Shown piece after piece: positions 34,608 to 44,348 of a stretch of 64,000 nucleotides of DNA. The DNA is from Gymnodinialimonas sp. 57CJ19 (GTDB lineage Bacteria > Pseudomonadota > Alphaproteobacteria > Rhodobacterales > Rhodobacteraceae): contig NZ_CP151587.1 in the NCBI RefSeq assembly GCF_038396845.1, positions 470,001 to 534,000 of the forward strand, written 5' to 3'. The position numbers and the translations under genes were made by a program. The first letter of the stretch is position 1; each line of letters begins with the position of its first letter. The notes below the pieces were generated by a model. The model ran no database searches and was not told where the DNA came from. It saw only the letters and a program-made list of their open reading frames with translations.

Positions 34608-35261
34608 ATGGGCCTGCGTATCAACGATGAGATCCCGAACATCACAGTAGAAACCGACCACGGTTCCATGTCGCTGCACGATTTTGTGGGTGACCAATGG
34701 GCGATCCTGTTCTCTCACCCCAAGGATTTCACCCCCGTCTGCACGACCGAATTCGGTGCCGTGGCGCAATTGGCCGATGAATGGGCCGCGCGTAACACCA
34801 AGGTCATCGGCGTTTCCGTCGATGGTGTGGAAGAACATAAACGCTGGAAGTCGGACATTCAGTCCTTCGCGGATGCAGAGCCGACTTTCCCAATCATCGC
34901 AGACACCGAGCTGGCCGTATCGAAAGCCTTCGACATGCTCCCGGCCGAGGCGTACCTGCCCGATGGCCGCACCCCGAACGACACCGCCACCGTGCGCGCT
35001 GTCTTCATCATCGGGCCAGACAAGAAGCTGAAACTGTCGATGACCTATCCGATGAACGTGGGCCGTAACTTTGCCGAAGTCCTGCGCGCCCTCGATGGTC
35101 TTCAGACCGCCGCGAAAGAGAACGTCGCCACCCCCGCCAACTGGACGCCCGGCCAGGATGTCGTCGTGCCCGTGGCTGTCTCCGATGAAGATGCGGTTGC
35201 CAAATATGGCTCCATCGACACCAAGCTGCCGTACCTGCGTATGGCAAAACTGCCCGGTTAA
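34608..35261 (+). CDS. 1-Cys peroxiredoxin (Prx6 type)
   Basis: 217 residues. It reduces H2O2 and organic peroxides. Peroxidatic Cys45 lies in DFTPVCTTE; Arg and the PxxxT/C loop are conserved; the C-terminal domain (NWTPGQDVVVPVAVSDEDA) is typical of the Prx6/AhpC-like 1-Cys group, and no resolving Cys is present. AAAGGAG lies 7 nt upstream. Divergent from the aldehyde dehydrogenase gene, with a 217-bp gap in which I see no clear regulator site. Confidence 0.94.
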   Translation: MGLRINDEIPNITVETDHGSMSLHDFVGDQWAILFSHPKDFTPVCTTEFGAVAQLADEWAARNTKVIGVSVDGVEEHKRWKSDIQSFADAEPTFPIIADTELAVSKAFDMLPAEAYLPDGRTPNDTATVRAVFIIGPDKKLKLSMTYPMNVGRNFAEVLRALDGLQTAAKENVATPANWTPGQDVVVPVAVSDEDAVAKYGSIDTKLPYLRMAKLPG

Positions 35262-35280
35262 CCTGACCGATATCCGTAAT

Positions 35281-35322
35281 CCGGGCCTTGGCCCGGGGGG
35301 CGGAGGCCGGGCCAAGGCCCGG
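35281..35322. repeat. 16-bp perfect inverted repeat
   Basis: CCGGGCCTTGGCCCGG (35281-35296) and its reverse complement (35307-35322) with a 10-nt spacer; each arm is itself nearly palindromic. It lies 20 bp past the peroxiredoxin stop. Confidence 0.85.
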
Positions 35323-35339
35323 TCTACCCATCAAAACCA

Positions 35340-35369
35340 AAAAAGCCCCGGCATTGCTCGGGGCTTTTT
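35340..35369. terminator. Bidirectional terminator between peroxiredoxin and L,D-transpeptidase
   Basis: Stem AAAAAGCCCCG (35340-35350) with CGGGGCTTTTT (35359-35369), 8-nt loop. Confidence 0.88.
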
Positions 35370-35389
35370 CATGGAATGTCGTTTTGATC

Positions 35390-36010
35390 CTAGCTGTGCA
35401 AAATGGCGCGGTTACCAGTGCGCACGTTTTCGGCCAGCGCAATCACATGGTCATTGACCAGACGCACACAACCGGAAGAGGCCGAGGTGCCGATGGACCA
35501 GGGCTGCGGGGTGCCATGAATACGCAGGTATGTGTCACGGCCACCGGCAAACAGGTACAAGGCACGGGCGCCAAGGGGGTTGTTCGGGCCGCCGGGCACA
35601 CCGCCCGCATACTGGCCGTAGACCTCTGGCTCGCGCGCGATCATGTTGGCGGTGGGCGTCCAGGACGGCCATTCGGCCACGCGCTGAATGCGGAAGTTGC
35701 CGGGCTGATACAGGCCAGCGCGGCCCACGGCCACGCCATAGCGCATGGCGGTGCCGCCTTCTTCGATGTGGTAGAGGAACCGCGCCGTCGGATCGACGTG
35801 GATATCCCCCGCGCTCAGCCCGCTATTGGCGGCTACGCGCGTCGGCATGAAGCGCTGGTGCAGGCCCCAAGGGTTCGGCCCGGTGCCGCCCGCGGTATCT
35901 GCGGCTTCGTCAATCTCGATCCCCACGGCATCTTGCGCAAGCGCGGGCGCGGCAATCGCGCCGGAAAACAGCGTGGTCGTGGTAATGATGAAGTGGCGGC
36001 GGGTCAGCAT
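35390..36010 (-). CDS. L,D-transpeptidase (YkuD domain)
   Basis: 206 residues. The N-terminus MLTRRHFIITTTTLFSGAIA looks like a Tat signal (RRHF). The YkuD active site is seen as IHGT...SSGCVRL (His and nucleophilic Cys with the conserved GC-x-R). Such enzymes make 3-3 peptidoglycan crosslinks or attach proteins to the wall in the periplasm. The middle (VDPTARFLYHIEEGG, YGVAVGRAG) fits the fold. Monocistronic between two terminators. Confidence 0.92.
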   Translation of the reverse strand: MLTRRHFIITTTTLFSGAIAAPALAQDAVGIEIDEAADTAGGTGPNPWGLHQRFMPTRVAANSGLSAGDIHVDPTARFLYHIEEGGTAMRYGVAVGRAGLYQPGNFRIQRVAEWPSWTPTANMIAREPEVYGQYAGGVPGGPNNPLGARALYLFAGGRDTYLRIHGTPQPWSIGTSASSGCVRLVNDHVIALAENVRTGNRAILHS

Positions 36011-36182
36011 GGCAGTCTATCCTAACGGAGATCGTGTGGAATCACTTAACCCTAATGTTTCAATCCAACGGCTTGCGGACAAGTCCCTAACCGGTTGCTT
36101 TTGGTCACATCTGCGTAAGGATTCCCAGCCCAATGGCCAATTCCGGCATCAAATCGCCGATTATTCGGGGGACAAGACAGAA

Positions 36183-36208
36183 TCGGGCGGCCCCAGAGAA
36201 CCGCCCGA
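36183..36208 (-). terminator. Probable terminator of the VOC gene
   Basis: 8-bp stem TCGGGCGG/CCGCCCGA (36183-36190, 36201-36208) with a 10-nt loop, 8 bp after the stop; the T-tract is poor. Confidence 0.45.
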
Positions 36209-36215
36209 ACTTGCG

Positions 36216-36596
36216 CTACTTCATCGAGTTCATGCCGAACATGTTGCCTTCGGTGTCTTGGCAAAGGCTGACGAAACCGAACTCTCCGATGGAGAATTTG
36301 GGGCGGATCACCACGCCGCCTGCCTTAGCCACCCGCGCTTCTTCCACCGCCACATCTTCCGACGCGAAGTAGATGATCGTGCCGCCCACACCCGGCGAGG
36401 CGAAAGGCGCTTTGGTCAATGCGCCCGCAGCACCGTAAGCGCTCATGTCGGCGGGGAAGCTCTTCATCTGGGTTTCGCCGGTGGGGTCTTCCATCGGCTC
36501 TAACGGACGGCCAAGGACGGTTTGGTAGAAGGCGGCGGCCCGGTCGAGGTCGTCCACGTAGATGTCGAACCAAACGATGGCGTTCATGTTGCTCAT
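36216..36596 (-). CDS. VOC/glyoxalase-fold protein
   Basis: 126 residues forming one vicinal-oxygen-chelate domain (two beta-alpha-beta-beta-beta units): VWFDIYVDDLDRAAAFYQTVLG at the start and IRPKFSIGEFGFVSLCQDTEGNMFGM at the end, where Glu and other metal or substrate ligands usually lie. Members include glyoxalases and antibiotic-binding proteins; specificity cannot be read. It lies 36 bp downstream of the rhodanese gene on the same strand, so they may be co-transcribed. Confidence 0.88.
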   Translation of the reverse strand: MSNMNAIVWFDIYVDDLDRAAAFYQTVLGRPLEPMEDPTGETQMKSFPADMSAYGAAGALTKAPFASPGVGGTIIYFASEDVAVEEARVAKAGGVVIRPKFSIGEFGFVSLCQDTEGNMFGMNSMK

Positions 36597-36632
36597 GGTC
36601 TTTTCCTTTTTCTGTTTCTCAGGTGTCGGGGC

Positions 36633-37079
36633 TTATTGAGCCGCGATGTTTGGGGCTGTGGCTGGAACGGTTTCGGCGGTGTCCAAGGTGAACCCTTCAT
36701 CGATCCAGCCCGTGATCCCGCCGATCATTTCCTTTACCGGCAGGCCAAGGGACGCGAGGCGCACGGCGGCCTTGTTCGCGCCGTTGCAATGCGGTCCGGC
36801 GCAATAGACGACGAACAAAGTGCCTTCCGGCCAAGAGGTCATCTTGCGTTCCGTCATCTTGCCCACGGGCAGGTGAATGGCCGTGGGCACATGGCTCGCG
36901 CGGTACAATTCGGCGTTGCGCACGTCGATCAGAACAAAGTCCGTGGCCCCGGCGCTGAGCGCTGCGTTGGTATCCCAGCAGTCTGTCTCAAACGTCAGGC
37001 GCGCCGAGAAATGGGCCAGCGCGTCCTGCGCGTTTGCGGCAGGGGTTGCGGCGACGGGGCTAGGGGAAGTCGGTGTCAT
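36633..37079 (-). CDS. Rhodanese-like sulfurtransferase
   Basis: 148 residues from ATG 37079 (GGAG 8 nt upstream). One rhodanese domain: FVLIDVRNAELYRASHVPTAIHLP and active-site loop VVYCAGPHCNGA with persulfide Cys93. It has no signal peptide. Its divergent partner 67 bp away is a GlxA/FtrA-type activator, an arrangement I have seen often in related genomes, suggesting control by that regulator. Confidence 0.9.
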   Translation of the reverse strand: MTPTSPSPVAATPAANAQDALAHFSARLTFETDCWDTNAALSAGATDFVLIDVRNAELYRASHVPTAIHLPVGKMTERKMTSWPEGTLFVVYCAGPHCNGANKAAVRLASLGLPVKEMIGGITGWIDEGFTLDTAETVPATAPNIAAQ

Positions 37080-37146
37080 GTCAGGCTCTCCAAGTTTGTT
37101 TCTGTCCCTAACTTGGCAAATGCGCAGGGATGTGCATATTGGCGGA

Positions 37147-38148
37147 ATGGACAAAGAACAGTCAAAATCCGCCAAAGTGACCGATGACCGCCCGCTCGTG
37201 TGTGTTCTTGCCTACGATGGCTTGTGCATGTTCGAGTTCGGCATCGGGTTAGAGGTCTTCGCCCTGCCCCGCCCCGAGTTCCCCGATTGGTATCGCCATA
37301 AGGTAGTGGCCGCCGAGCCAGGGCCGCTTCACGCCACGGGCGGCATCGCCATCGCGGCAGAGCACGACCTTCCGGCGCTGCACGATGCCAGCCTGATCCT
37401 TGTGCCCGGCTGGCGCGGGATAGACACTCCCGTCCCCGATGATCTGTGTGACGCGCTGCGCAAGGCCCACGCCAACGGCGCGCGGATCGCCTCCATTTGT
37501 TCAGGCGTTTTCGTGCTGGCTGCCGCCGGGTTGCTGGATGGGGCCGAGGCCACGACCCACTGGCGCTATACCGATGCATTGGCCGCGCGGTATCCGCAGA
37601 TCAACGTGCGCCCTGACGTCCTGTTCGTCGATAACGGCACCATCCTGACCTCGGCCGGGTCCGCGGCGGGGATCGACCTGTGCCTGCATGTTGTCCGGCA
37701 AGACTACGGCGCGGCGCGGGCCAATGTGGTGGCCAAGCGGTTGGTCATGGCCCCGATGCGCGAAGGCGGGCAGTCGCAGTTCATCCCCGCTCCCGTCCCG
37801 CCGGAACGCGGGGGCCAGATCTCTGCGCTGCTGGATTCGGTCAGGGCACAGTTGGACCGGCCTTGGTCCATCGCCGATATGGCCAACCATGCGGGCCTGA
37901 GCGAACGGACGCTACTGCGCCGCATGGTGGAAACGACCGGAGAGACGCCGCAGAAATGGCTGATGCGCCAGCGTGTGGCCTTTGCGGCAGAGATGCTGGA
38001 AACCACAGAGCTTAGCCTTGATGACCTGTCGATGACCGCCGGATTCGCCAGCCAGGAAACCTTCCGCCGTGTGTTCCGCACGATCCGGGGCATTACCCCC
38101 TCTCAGCATCGCAAAAGCTTCAGCACACCGCACCGGTTGAGCGCATAA
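37147..38148 (+). CDS. GlxA/FtrA-family AraC-type transcriptional regulator
   Basis: 333 residues. The N-terminal DJ-1/PfpI-like domain (VLAYDGLCMFEFGIGLEVFA; ICSGVFVLAAAGLL, with Cys at the nucleophile elbow) senses an unknown ligand. The C-terminal AraC domain has two helix-turn-helix units (SIADMANHAGLSERTLLRRM and LDDLSMTAGFASQETFRRVF), ending GITPSQHRK. The start at 37147 was chosen because the DJ-1 domain begins soon after; it has no strong ribosome site. Divergent from the rhodanese gene, its likely target. Confidence 0.92.
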   Translation: MDKEQSKSAKVTDDRPLVCVLAYDGLCMFEFGIGLEVFALPRPEFPDWYRHKVVAAEPGPLHATGGIAIAAEHDLPALHDASLILVPGWRGIDTPVPDDLCDALRKAHANGARIASICSGVFVLAAAGLLDGAEATTHWRYTDALAARYPQINVRPDVLFVDNGTILTSAGSAAGIDLCLHVVRQDYGAARANVVAKRLVMAPMREGGQSQFIPAPVPPERGGQISALLDSVRAQLDRPWSIADMANHAGLSERTLLRRMVETTGETPQKWLMRQRVAFAAEMLETTELSLDDLSMTAGFASQETFRRVFRTIRGITPSQHRKSFSTPHRLSA

Positions 38149-38175
38149 AGCAGAACGCTAAAGCTGAGCCCATGA

Positions 38176-38208
38176 AAAAGGCCCCGAGCGTTTCCGCCGG
38201 GGCCTTTT
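38176..38208. terminator. Bidirectional terminator between the GlxA-type gene and pnp
   Basis: Stem AAAAGGCCCC (38176-38185) with GGGGCCTTTT (38199-38208), 13-nt loop. Confidence 0.88.
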
Positions 38209-38229
38209 CCTATTCTGTGGAAGGAGCGC

Positions 38230-40350
38230 TTATTCAGCCGCTGCTTCTTCGCCAGTCGCCTGATCTACCATTTTCATGGCCAGACGAACCTTACCGCGAT
38301 CGTCGAAGCCGAGCAGCTTGACCCAGACTTCCTGACCCTCGGAGAGGACATCGGAAGGGTGGTTCAGACGCTCGTTCTTGATCTGGGACACGTGCACCAG
38401 ACCGTCGCGCTTGCCGAAGAAGTTCACGAAGGCGCCGAAGTCGACGATCTTCACGACCTTGCCTTTGTAGATCTTGCCTTCTTCGGGCTCTGCCACGATC
38501 GAGTGGATCATGTCGTAGGCCTTCTTGATGGCTTCACCGTTTGGCGAGGCGATCTTGATGATGCCTTCGTCGTTGATGTCGACCTTGGCGCCAGACACTT
38601 CCACGATCTCACGGATGACCTTGCCGCCGGACCCGATCACTTCACGGATCTTGTCGGTGGGGATCTGCATCGTCTCGATGCGCGGCGCGTGCTCAGAGAA
38701 CTCACCCGCTTCGGTCACGGCTTTCGCCATCTCGCCGAGGATGTGGAGACGGCCAGCCTTGGCCTGCTCCAGCGCCTTTTCCATGATCTCCTGCGTGATG
38801 CCGGCGACCTTGATGTCCATCTGCAGGGACGTGATGCCCGCTTCCGTACCGGCCACCTTGAAGTCCATGTCGCCCAGGTGATCTTCGTCACCCAGAATGT
38901 CGGACAGGATGCCATAAGAGCCGTCATCTTCCAGCACCAGACCCATGGCCACACCAGCAACCGGTGCCTTCAGCGGAACGCCCGCGTCCATCATCGACAG
39001 GGAGCCACCGCAAACGGACGCCATGGAGGACGAGCCGTTGGATTCGGTGATTTCCGAGACCATGCGCACGGTGTAGGGGAAGTCGGTTGCCGCAGGCAGA
39101 ACCGCCTGAAGCGCACGCCATGCCAGCTTGCCGTGACCGATTTCGCGACGACCGGGAGGGCCCACGCGACCCGCTTCACCCACCGAGTAGGGGGGGAAGT
39201 TGTAGTGCAGCAGGAAGTTGGATTTGAAGTTGCCATGCAGCGCGTCGATGAACTGCTCATCGTCGCCGGTGCCCAAAGTGGTCACGCAAAGCGCCTGCGT
39301 TTCACCACGGGTGAACAGGGCAGAGCCGTGGGTCCGGGGCAGAACCTTGGTTTCCGAGACGATGTCGCGGATTTCATCCAGCGCACGCCCGTCGATGCGA
39401 CGACCGTTCTTCACCACGTCGGAACGCAGAACCGTGGATTCCAACTTCTTCAGGGCGGCGGAGAGGTTCGGATCCTCCAACTGCTCTTCCGAAAGGCCTT
39501 CCTTCACGCTTTCCTTGACGGCGGAAACCGCTGCCTGACGCTCCAGCTTGTCAGAGATCGCATAGGCTTCGCGCATCTTCTCCTCGCCAGCGGCGCGGAC
39601 AACTTCGAACAGCTCGGAATAGTCGGGCGCTTCAAAGTGGAACGGCTCTTTCGCGGCGTCTTCGGCCAGATCAATGATCAGGTCGATGACGGGCTGGATG
39701 CTGTCGTGGGCGAACTTCACCGCACCCAGCATCTCGGCCTCGGAAAGCTCATAGGCCTCCGACTCGACCATCATCACGGCGTCCTTGGTGCCGGCCACAA
39801 CCAGATCGAGCCGCTGCTCGGGGTTGTTGCGCAGATCGTGCATGTCGTCGATCTCTGGGTTCAGGATGTATTCACCATCCTCGAAACCAACGCGGCAACC
39901 GGCAATCGGGCCACGGAACGGCGCGCCGGAAATGGTCAGCGCGGCAGAGGCGGCGATCATCGCGACCATGTCGGGATCGTTAACCAGATCGTGGGACAGG
40001 ACCGTACACATCACCAGGGTTTCGTTCTTGAAACCGGGGACGAACAGAGGGCGGATCGGACGGTCGATCAGACGTGCTGTCAGCGTTTCTTTTTCGGTGG
40101 GGCGGGCCTCACGCTTGAAGAAACCGCCGGGCACTTTACCGGCCGCGTAATATTTTTCCTGGTAGTGAACCGTCAGCGGGAAGAAATCCATTCCCGGCTT
40201 CGGAGCTTTTGCGAACGTGACGTTCGCCATAACGCTGGTCTCACCCAGCGTCGCAATTACAGACCCATCGGCCTGACGCGCCACACGGCCCGTTTCCAGT
40301 GTCAGCGTCTCTTCGCCCCACTGGATCTCTTTCTTCACAATGTTGAACAT
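38230..40350 (-). CDS. pnp: Polyribonucleotide nucleotidyltransferase (PNPase)
   Basis: 706 residues. It degrades RNA 3' to 5' by phosphorolysis as a trimer, in the degradosome. Two RNase PH domains (first with [22 protein letters not shown], second with [18 protein letters not shown]), a KH domain ([18 protein letters not shown], about 565-600) and an S1 domain ([18 protein letters not shown], about 625-695). AGGA lies 8 nt upstream of the start. It is part of the old rbfA-truB-rpsO-pnp order, now split by inserted genes. Confidence 0.97.
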   Translation of the reverse strand: MFNIVKKEIQWGEETLTLETGRVARQADGSVIATLGETSVMANVTFAKAPKPGMDFFPLTVHYQEKYYAAGKVPGGFFKREARPTEKETLTARLIDRPIRPLFVPGFKNETLVMCTVLSHDLVNDPDMVAMIAASAALTISGAPFRGPIAGCRVGFEDGEYILNPEIDDMHDLRNNPEQRLDLVVAGTKDAVMMVESEAYELSEAEMLGAVKFAHDSIQPVIDLIIDLAEDAAKEPFHFEAPDYSELFEVVRAAGEEKMREAYAISDKLERQAAVSAVKESVKEGLSEEQLEDPNLSAALKKLESTVLRSDVVKNGRRIDGRALDEIRDIVSETKVLPRTHGSALFTRGETQALCVTTLGTGDDEQFIDALHGNFKSNFLLHYNFPPYSVGEAGRVGPPGRREIGHGKLAWRALQAVLPAATDFPYTVRMVSEITESNGSSSMASVCGGSLSMMDAGVPLKAPVAGVAMGLVLEDDGSYGILSDILGDEDHLGDMDFKVAGTEAGITSLQMDIKVAGITQEIMEKALEQAKAGRLHILGEMAKAVTEAGEFSEHAPRIETMQIPTDKIREVIGSGGKVIREIVEVSGAKVDINDEGIIKIASPNGEAIKKAYDMIHSIVAEPEEGKIYKGKVVKIVDFGAFVNFFGKRDGLVHVSQIKNERLNHPSDVLSEGQEVWVKLLGFDDRGKVRLAMKMVDQATGEEAAAE

Positions 40351-40365
40351 ATGCGTTTCCTATAC

Positions 40366-40396
40366 GAGGGCACTCCGCGCCCCTGCGCGGTCCCTC
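40366..40396 (-). promoter_or_regulatory. pnp leader hairpin
   Basis: In the pnp leader, CCGCGC/GCGCGG (40375-40380 with 40385-40390) and GAGGG/CCCTC (40366-40370 with 40392-40396) form one stem with an internal loop, 16 nt from the start codon. E. coli pnp is autoregulated through an RNase III-cut leader hairpin; a like role here is inference. Confidence 0.4.
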
Positions 40397-40656
40397 ATCA
40401 AAATGGCGGCCCCATTGCCGCCGACCCCCCTATCATTCCATGCGCCGGGGTCAGGGCGTCACGTCTCAGATGTGGTGCCCTTACAGTAATTTTTCTTGTT
40501 TGGAAACCGTCTCGCGCATAGAGACGCGCGAACGGCGAACTAGCTGCCGAAACGCCGTGCATTGCCGTATCAGAATAACAGCTATCCAAGCCGAACCAAT
40601 CTGTTACTTTAAATAACATTCTTTGAGCCCGAGGAATGCTTGATTGGGGGACTTCC
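40397..40656. other. Intergenic region between pnp and a histidine kinase gene
   Basis: Divergent promoters must lie here. The stretch near 40570-40625 is the most AT-rich and is the likely promoter area. I see no convincing -35/-10 pair, no EcfG-type GGAAC-GTT site and no small gene. Confidence 0.4.
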
Positions 40657-41829
40657 ATGCGGCCTGATAGTTGCAGAATGCCTAAACCACTTGAGAACGA
40701 GGGCGACTTTCCGAGCGTCACCCCTCAGGATCACGAACAGATTCTCGGCAACATCCAGCGTCTGAGCAGTCTGGCGCGAACCGGTTTGATGGATTCGGAC
40801 AAGGAAGAAGGCTTTGACCGCCTTTCGCGGCTGGCATCCCGTCTGCTTGACGTGCCGGTCAGCCTCGTGTCTCTCGTCGATGACAACCGACAGTTCTTCA
40901 AGGCAGAAGAAGGTTTGCAGGGGCCGGTCGCGCAATCACGCGAAACGCCGCTGTCGCATTCTTTCTGCCAATACGTCGTCACTACGGAACAGAGCCTCTC
41001 TGTGGTCGATGCGCGCGAGCATCCCTTGCTGTCCGACAATGGCGCGATCAAGGACCTGAACGTCATCGCCTATCTGGGCGAGCCGCTTCACGCCCCGAAC
41101 GGGGCGGTCATCGGCTCTTTCTGCGCGATCAGCGACCAACCCCGCACATGGACGGACGAGGACCGCAAGATCCTGCGCGACGTCACGGGCCTTGCCGAAG
41201 ACCAGATGCGGTTGCAGGCAAACGCCCGGCGCAACCTGATGCTGGTCGAGGAAATGAGCCACAGGCTGAAGAACCTCTTCACGGTGTCGAGCAGCCTTCT
41301 TCGCTTGTCGGCACGCGAGGCCGAAGACAAGGCCAGCATGGTCAAACTGCTGGAGGGCCGGATCACCGCATTGGCCCGGTCCCACAACCTGGCGCTTGGC
41401 AAGGGACGTGATAACACAAATGGTCTGAAGGCTTTGTTGAACGCAGCCCTTGCGCCCTATGCCGATGCTGTAGGGCTTGAGGTGCAACTGTCCGGTCCCC
41501 CGCTTGACCTGTCGCCAGAGGCCGTGACCTACATTGCGCTGACCTTCCACGAGCTGGCCACGAATGCCGCCAAGTACGGGGCGCTGAGCCGTCCCGGCGG
41601 TGCGCTTCACGTGACGTGGAACCAGACCGACGAAGGCATCGAATTGTTCTGGGAGGAACGCGCCGAGGTCGAGAACCTCAAAGCATCCTCAGGCTTCGGG
41701 TCAGATCTTCTGAACGATGCGGTCCAGTTCGGCCTTGGCGGAGAGCTTCAGCGCGACCTGAAGGAAACCGGGATACATTACCGGATTACCCTGCCGGGAA
41801 CCGTGCTCAACAACGTATCGGAGGCTTGA
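40657..41829 (+). CDS. GAF-domain sensor histidine kinase (HisKA_2/HWE type)
   Basis: 390 residues, soluble. A GAF domain (RLASRLLDVPVSLVSLVDDNRQFFKA to AIGSFCAIS-like region, about 35-180) is followed by a HisKA_2 dimerisation domain with His202 in EMSHRLKNLF and an HWE-type ATPase with HELATNAAKYGALS. Such kinases often act in light, redox or general stress signalling. No response regulator is adjacent. Start 40657 has GGGGGA 5 nt upstream; ATGs at 40636 and 40678 are alternatives. Confidence 0.88.
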   Translation: MRPDSCRMPKPLENEGDFPSVTPQDHEQILGNIQRLSSLARTGLMDSDKEEGFDRLSRLASRLLDVPVSLVSLVDDNRQFFKAEEGLQGPVAQSRETPLSHSFCQYVVTTEQSLSVVDAREHPLLSDNGAIKDLNVIAYLGEPLHAPNGAVIGSFCAISDQPRTWTDEDRKILRDVTGLAEDQMRLQANARRNLMLVEEMSHRLKNLFTVSSSLLRLSAREAEDKASMVKLLEGRITALARSHNLALGKGRDNTNGLKALLNAALAPYADAVGLEVQLSGPPLDLSPEAVTYIALTFHELATNAAKYGALSRPGGALHVTWNQTDEGIELFWEERAEVENLKASSGFGSDLLNDAVQFGLGGELQRDLKETGIHYRITLPGTVLNNVSEA

Positions 41830-41836
41830 TCCGATC

Positions 41837-42556
41837 CTACCGCGCCCGACCCCGGTGCGGCATGGACGGCAGCCCCCACGCCTTACGCGCGGTGACAAGG
41901 CGCAGGTCCTCCGGGTCCATCCCAAGGGACATAATGGTGTCACGATCAAAGCGGGCTTTGGCGGTGTCGCGGCGGTAGGGGGTGCCGAACAGTCGATCAA
42001 TCCAGCCCATGCCAAAGCTGACGTGGAAATTGCTGTCATGGTCGTTGAAATGGTGGCGCAGGTGGGAATGGGTCACGCGGGTGCCGAACCAGCCCTTGGG
42101 CACCTTCAAATGCGCCAGGGTGTGGCAATATTCGTAGAAGGTGAACGCCGTGATCGAGCCCACGAACAGCGCGGTCGAGGCCCACAACAGCGCAGGCGCG
42201 AAGCCCATGAACGGCCAGAGTAGAAGCGTATGAAGCGCCACCGAGGCGACGCCAAAACGCACCGCAAACCAATTATCTCCCCCGGTAAAGAACTCGGGAT
42301 TGGTAGGGAATTCGTGATGGCCGATATGGGCACGGTAAAGGTCATTGAACAGCCCCTGATCGGCGGGCGGCGCCCGGTGATAGACGAAGCGGTGCAACAC
42401 GTACTCCACGATGAATTGCACCACGACCCCGTAAGCCAGCGCCAGCAACAGCCACGGCGTCCAGAACACGGCCATCGCCACAACGGCCACCAGCCAGAAC
42501 GGAAATAGCCGCTGCAAGCCGCCCATGTGGATCAAAACGCGCAGGGTCGGGATCAT
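41837..42556 (-). CDS. Fatty acid hydroxylase/sterol desaturase family membrane protein
   Basis: 239 residues from ATG 42556 (AAGGAG 9 nt upstream). Four or so membrane helices and the di-iron histidine boxes HRFVYH, HIGHHEF, HTLAH and HSHLRHH, as in the FA_hydroxylase superfamily (oxygenation of lipids or carotenoids). Substrate unknown. It converges with the kinase gene, with 7 bp between stop codons. Confidence 0.9.
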   Translation of the reverse strand: MIPTLRVLIHMGGLQRLFPFWLVAVVAMAVFWTPWLLLALAYGVVVQFIVEYVLHRFVYHRAPPADQGLFNDLYRAHIGHHEFPTNPEFFTGGDNWFAVRFGVASVALHTLLLWPFMGFAPALLWASTALFVGSITAFTFYEYCHTLAHLKVPKGWFGTRVTHSHLRHHFNDHDSNFHVSFGMGWIDRLFGTPYRRDTAKARFDRDTIMSLGMDPEDLRLVTARKAWGLPSMPHRGRAR

Positions 42557-42730
42557 CGCTGTGGTCTCCTTGGCTAAGTCGCTCAAACGCTAAGAGGCGG
42601 CAGCGCAACGGTCAATTCAGGCCGCAGCGTCACACAGCACGGCACCAAAGCCCCCACCCTGAAACTTTCTGGACGAATTACCGGTTCAACCGTGGTAGAC
42701 CGCGCAAAACCGAAAACGGACAGGCCAGTT

Positions 42731-43975
42731 ATGAATATTCTCCAAATCACCTCCTTGCTGATCGTACTGGCGGGCGCCTTTGGGGCGATTAACTATCTGT
42801 TCCTGAAGTTGCCTTCGGCCATCGGCATCCTTGTGGTGGCGCTATTCAGCTCTTTCGCCATCCTTGGGGTGGATTGGGCCTTCGACCTGTTGATCGCGGA
42901 TCAGGTGCGCAGCGTTGTGCTTGGCATCGACTTCTCCGACGCGCTGTTGGAGGGGATGTTGGGCCTGTTGCTGTTTGCCGGCGCGTTGCATGTGAAACTG
43001 TCGGATCTGCAAAAGGTCTGGCCGGTGGTGCTCTTGATGGCAACGATGGGGGTGGTTTTATCCACCGCTATCATCGGCGTGGGGTTTTCGTGGCTGACAG
43101 GGATGCCGCTTCTGGTGGCGCTGGTCTTCGGGGCGCTGATCTCTCCCACCGACCCGGTCGCGGTGCTTGGGGTGTTACGAGAAGCGAACCTGCGCAAGCA
43201 GTTGGAGACACAGATCGCGGGCGAAAGCCTGTTCAACGATGGCGTCGGTTACGTCGTGTTCCTTGTCCTCGTGGGGCTGGCCTTTCCCGGCGACGATCAC
43301 CACGGCAGTGGCGTGGCCGCAGCGGCGCAATTGTTCTTCCAGGAGGCCGCGGGCGGCGCGGTTCTGGGCCTCGTCCTCGGGTGGCTTGTGTTCCGGGTCA
43401 TGCGCCACATTGATGACCCTTCGCTTGAGGTCCTGCTGACCCTTGGCCTTGCCTTCGGCGGGTACGAACTGGCGATCTACCTGCATGTCTCGGCCCCGAT
43501 CATGGCCGTTTGCGCCGGCCTTCTGATTGGCGACGTCGGCGCGCGCGATGGCATGTCCGAAGATACCCGCCGCTATGTCGATGCGTTCTGGATGCTGATT
43601 GATGAGATCCTGAATGCGGTCCTTTTCCTGATGATCGGGTTCGAGGTGTTCGCCGTGGTGTTGGACACCGACATCCTGACAACCGCCGTCCTGTCCATCG
43701 CACTGGCTTTGGCGGGCCGCTTGGCCGCCGTGGCGGTGCCGGTCCTGATGCTCAAGCCGTTCCGCACATTCGGGCCGGGGGTGATCCAGATCATGACATG
43801 GGGCGGGTTGAAGGGCGGCATTTCCGTCGCGCTGGCGCTGTCTCTGCCCGATAGCGAATGGAAACCGCTGATCCTGACCGTGACCTATGTGATCGTGATC
43901 TTCTCGATCATTGTGCAGGGCCTGACCGTGGCGCGCCTGGCAAACAAAGTGGGCCGAGAACCGGACCTGATGTAG
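42731..43975 (+). CDS. CPA1-type sodium/proton antiporter
   Basis: 414 residues with about 12 membrane helices. The ion-binding ND/PTDPV region typical of NhaP/CPA1 proteins is clear (GALISPTDPVAVLG, then AGESLFNDGVGYV), as is GGLKGGISVALALSLP late in the protein. It exchanges Na+ or K+ for H+ to control pH and salt. The start MNILQIT at 42731 was chosen over an upstream GTG because helix 1 begins there. Confidence 0.93.
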   Translation: MNILQITSLLIVLAGAFGAINYLFLKLPSAIGILVVALFSSFAILGVDWAFDLLIADQVRSVVLGIDFSDALLEGMLGLLLFAGALHVKLSDLQKVWPVVLLMATMGVVLSTAIIGVGFSWLTGMPLLVALVFGALISPTDPVAVLGVLREANLRKQLETQIAGESLFNDGVGYVVFLVLVGLAFPGDDHHGSGVAAAAQLFFQEAAGGAVLGLVLGWLVFRVMRHIDDPSLEVLLTLGLAFGGYELAIYLHVSAPIMAVCAGLLIGDVGARDGMSEDTRRYVDAFWMLIDEILNAVLFLMIGFEVFAVVLDTDILTTAVLSIALALAGRLAAVAVPVLMLKPFRTFGPGVIQIMTWGGLKGGISVALALSLPDSEWKPLILTVTYVIVIFSIIVQGLTVARLANKVGREPDLM

Positions 43976-44026
43976 GCCGCCCCGCCCGCTCGTGATTGGC
44001 ATGTCAGGCGCCCGAGGCCACACAAA

Positions 44027-44054
44027 CAAAAAGGGCCGCCCCAAGGCAGCCCTT
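44027..44054 (-). terminator. Terminator of rpsO
   Basis: On the minus strand a 9-bp stem with one G-T pair (about 44045-44053 paired with 44032-44040) is followed by TTTTTGTTTG; it lies about 25 bp past the rpsO stop. Confidence 0.75.
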
Positions 44055-44078
44055 CCCAACTTTGCATCAAACCGCGGT

Positions 44079-44348
44079 TTAGCGGCGGATGCCCAAGCGC
44101 TTGATCAGGTCCTGATAGCGGGCCTCATCCTTGGCGCGTGTGTAGTCCAGAAGCTTCCGGCGCTGCGCAACCATCATCAACAAACCACGACGAGAGTGGT
44201 TGTCTTTCTTGTGGCTTTTGAAGTGCTCGGTCAGGGTCGTGATACGGCTGGTGAGGATGGCAACCTGAACTTCAGGGGAACCGGTGTCGCCTTCTTTGGT
44301 GGCGAACTCTTTCATCAGACGTGCTTTTTCTTCAGGCGTAATCGACAT
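44079..44348 (-). CDS. rpsO: 30S ribosomal protein S15
   Basis: 89 residues, the standard size. It binds the three-way junction of 16S rRNA early in assembly. Signature: [44 protein letters not shown] (region 38-65) and LIKRLGIRR at the end. AAGGAG lies 6 nt upstream of the start. It normally sits next to pnp; here about 3.7 kb and three genes separate them. Confidence 0.97.
   Translation of the reverse strand: MSITPEEKARLMKEFATKEGDTGSPEVQVAILTSRITTLTEHFKSHKKDNHSRRGLLMMVAQRRKLLDYTRAKDEARYQDLIKRLGIRR

Noticed and set aside
38359..40521. A 720-codon open frame opposite pnp
   Set aside because: Antisense to PNPase and composition of a shadow frame.
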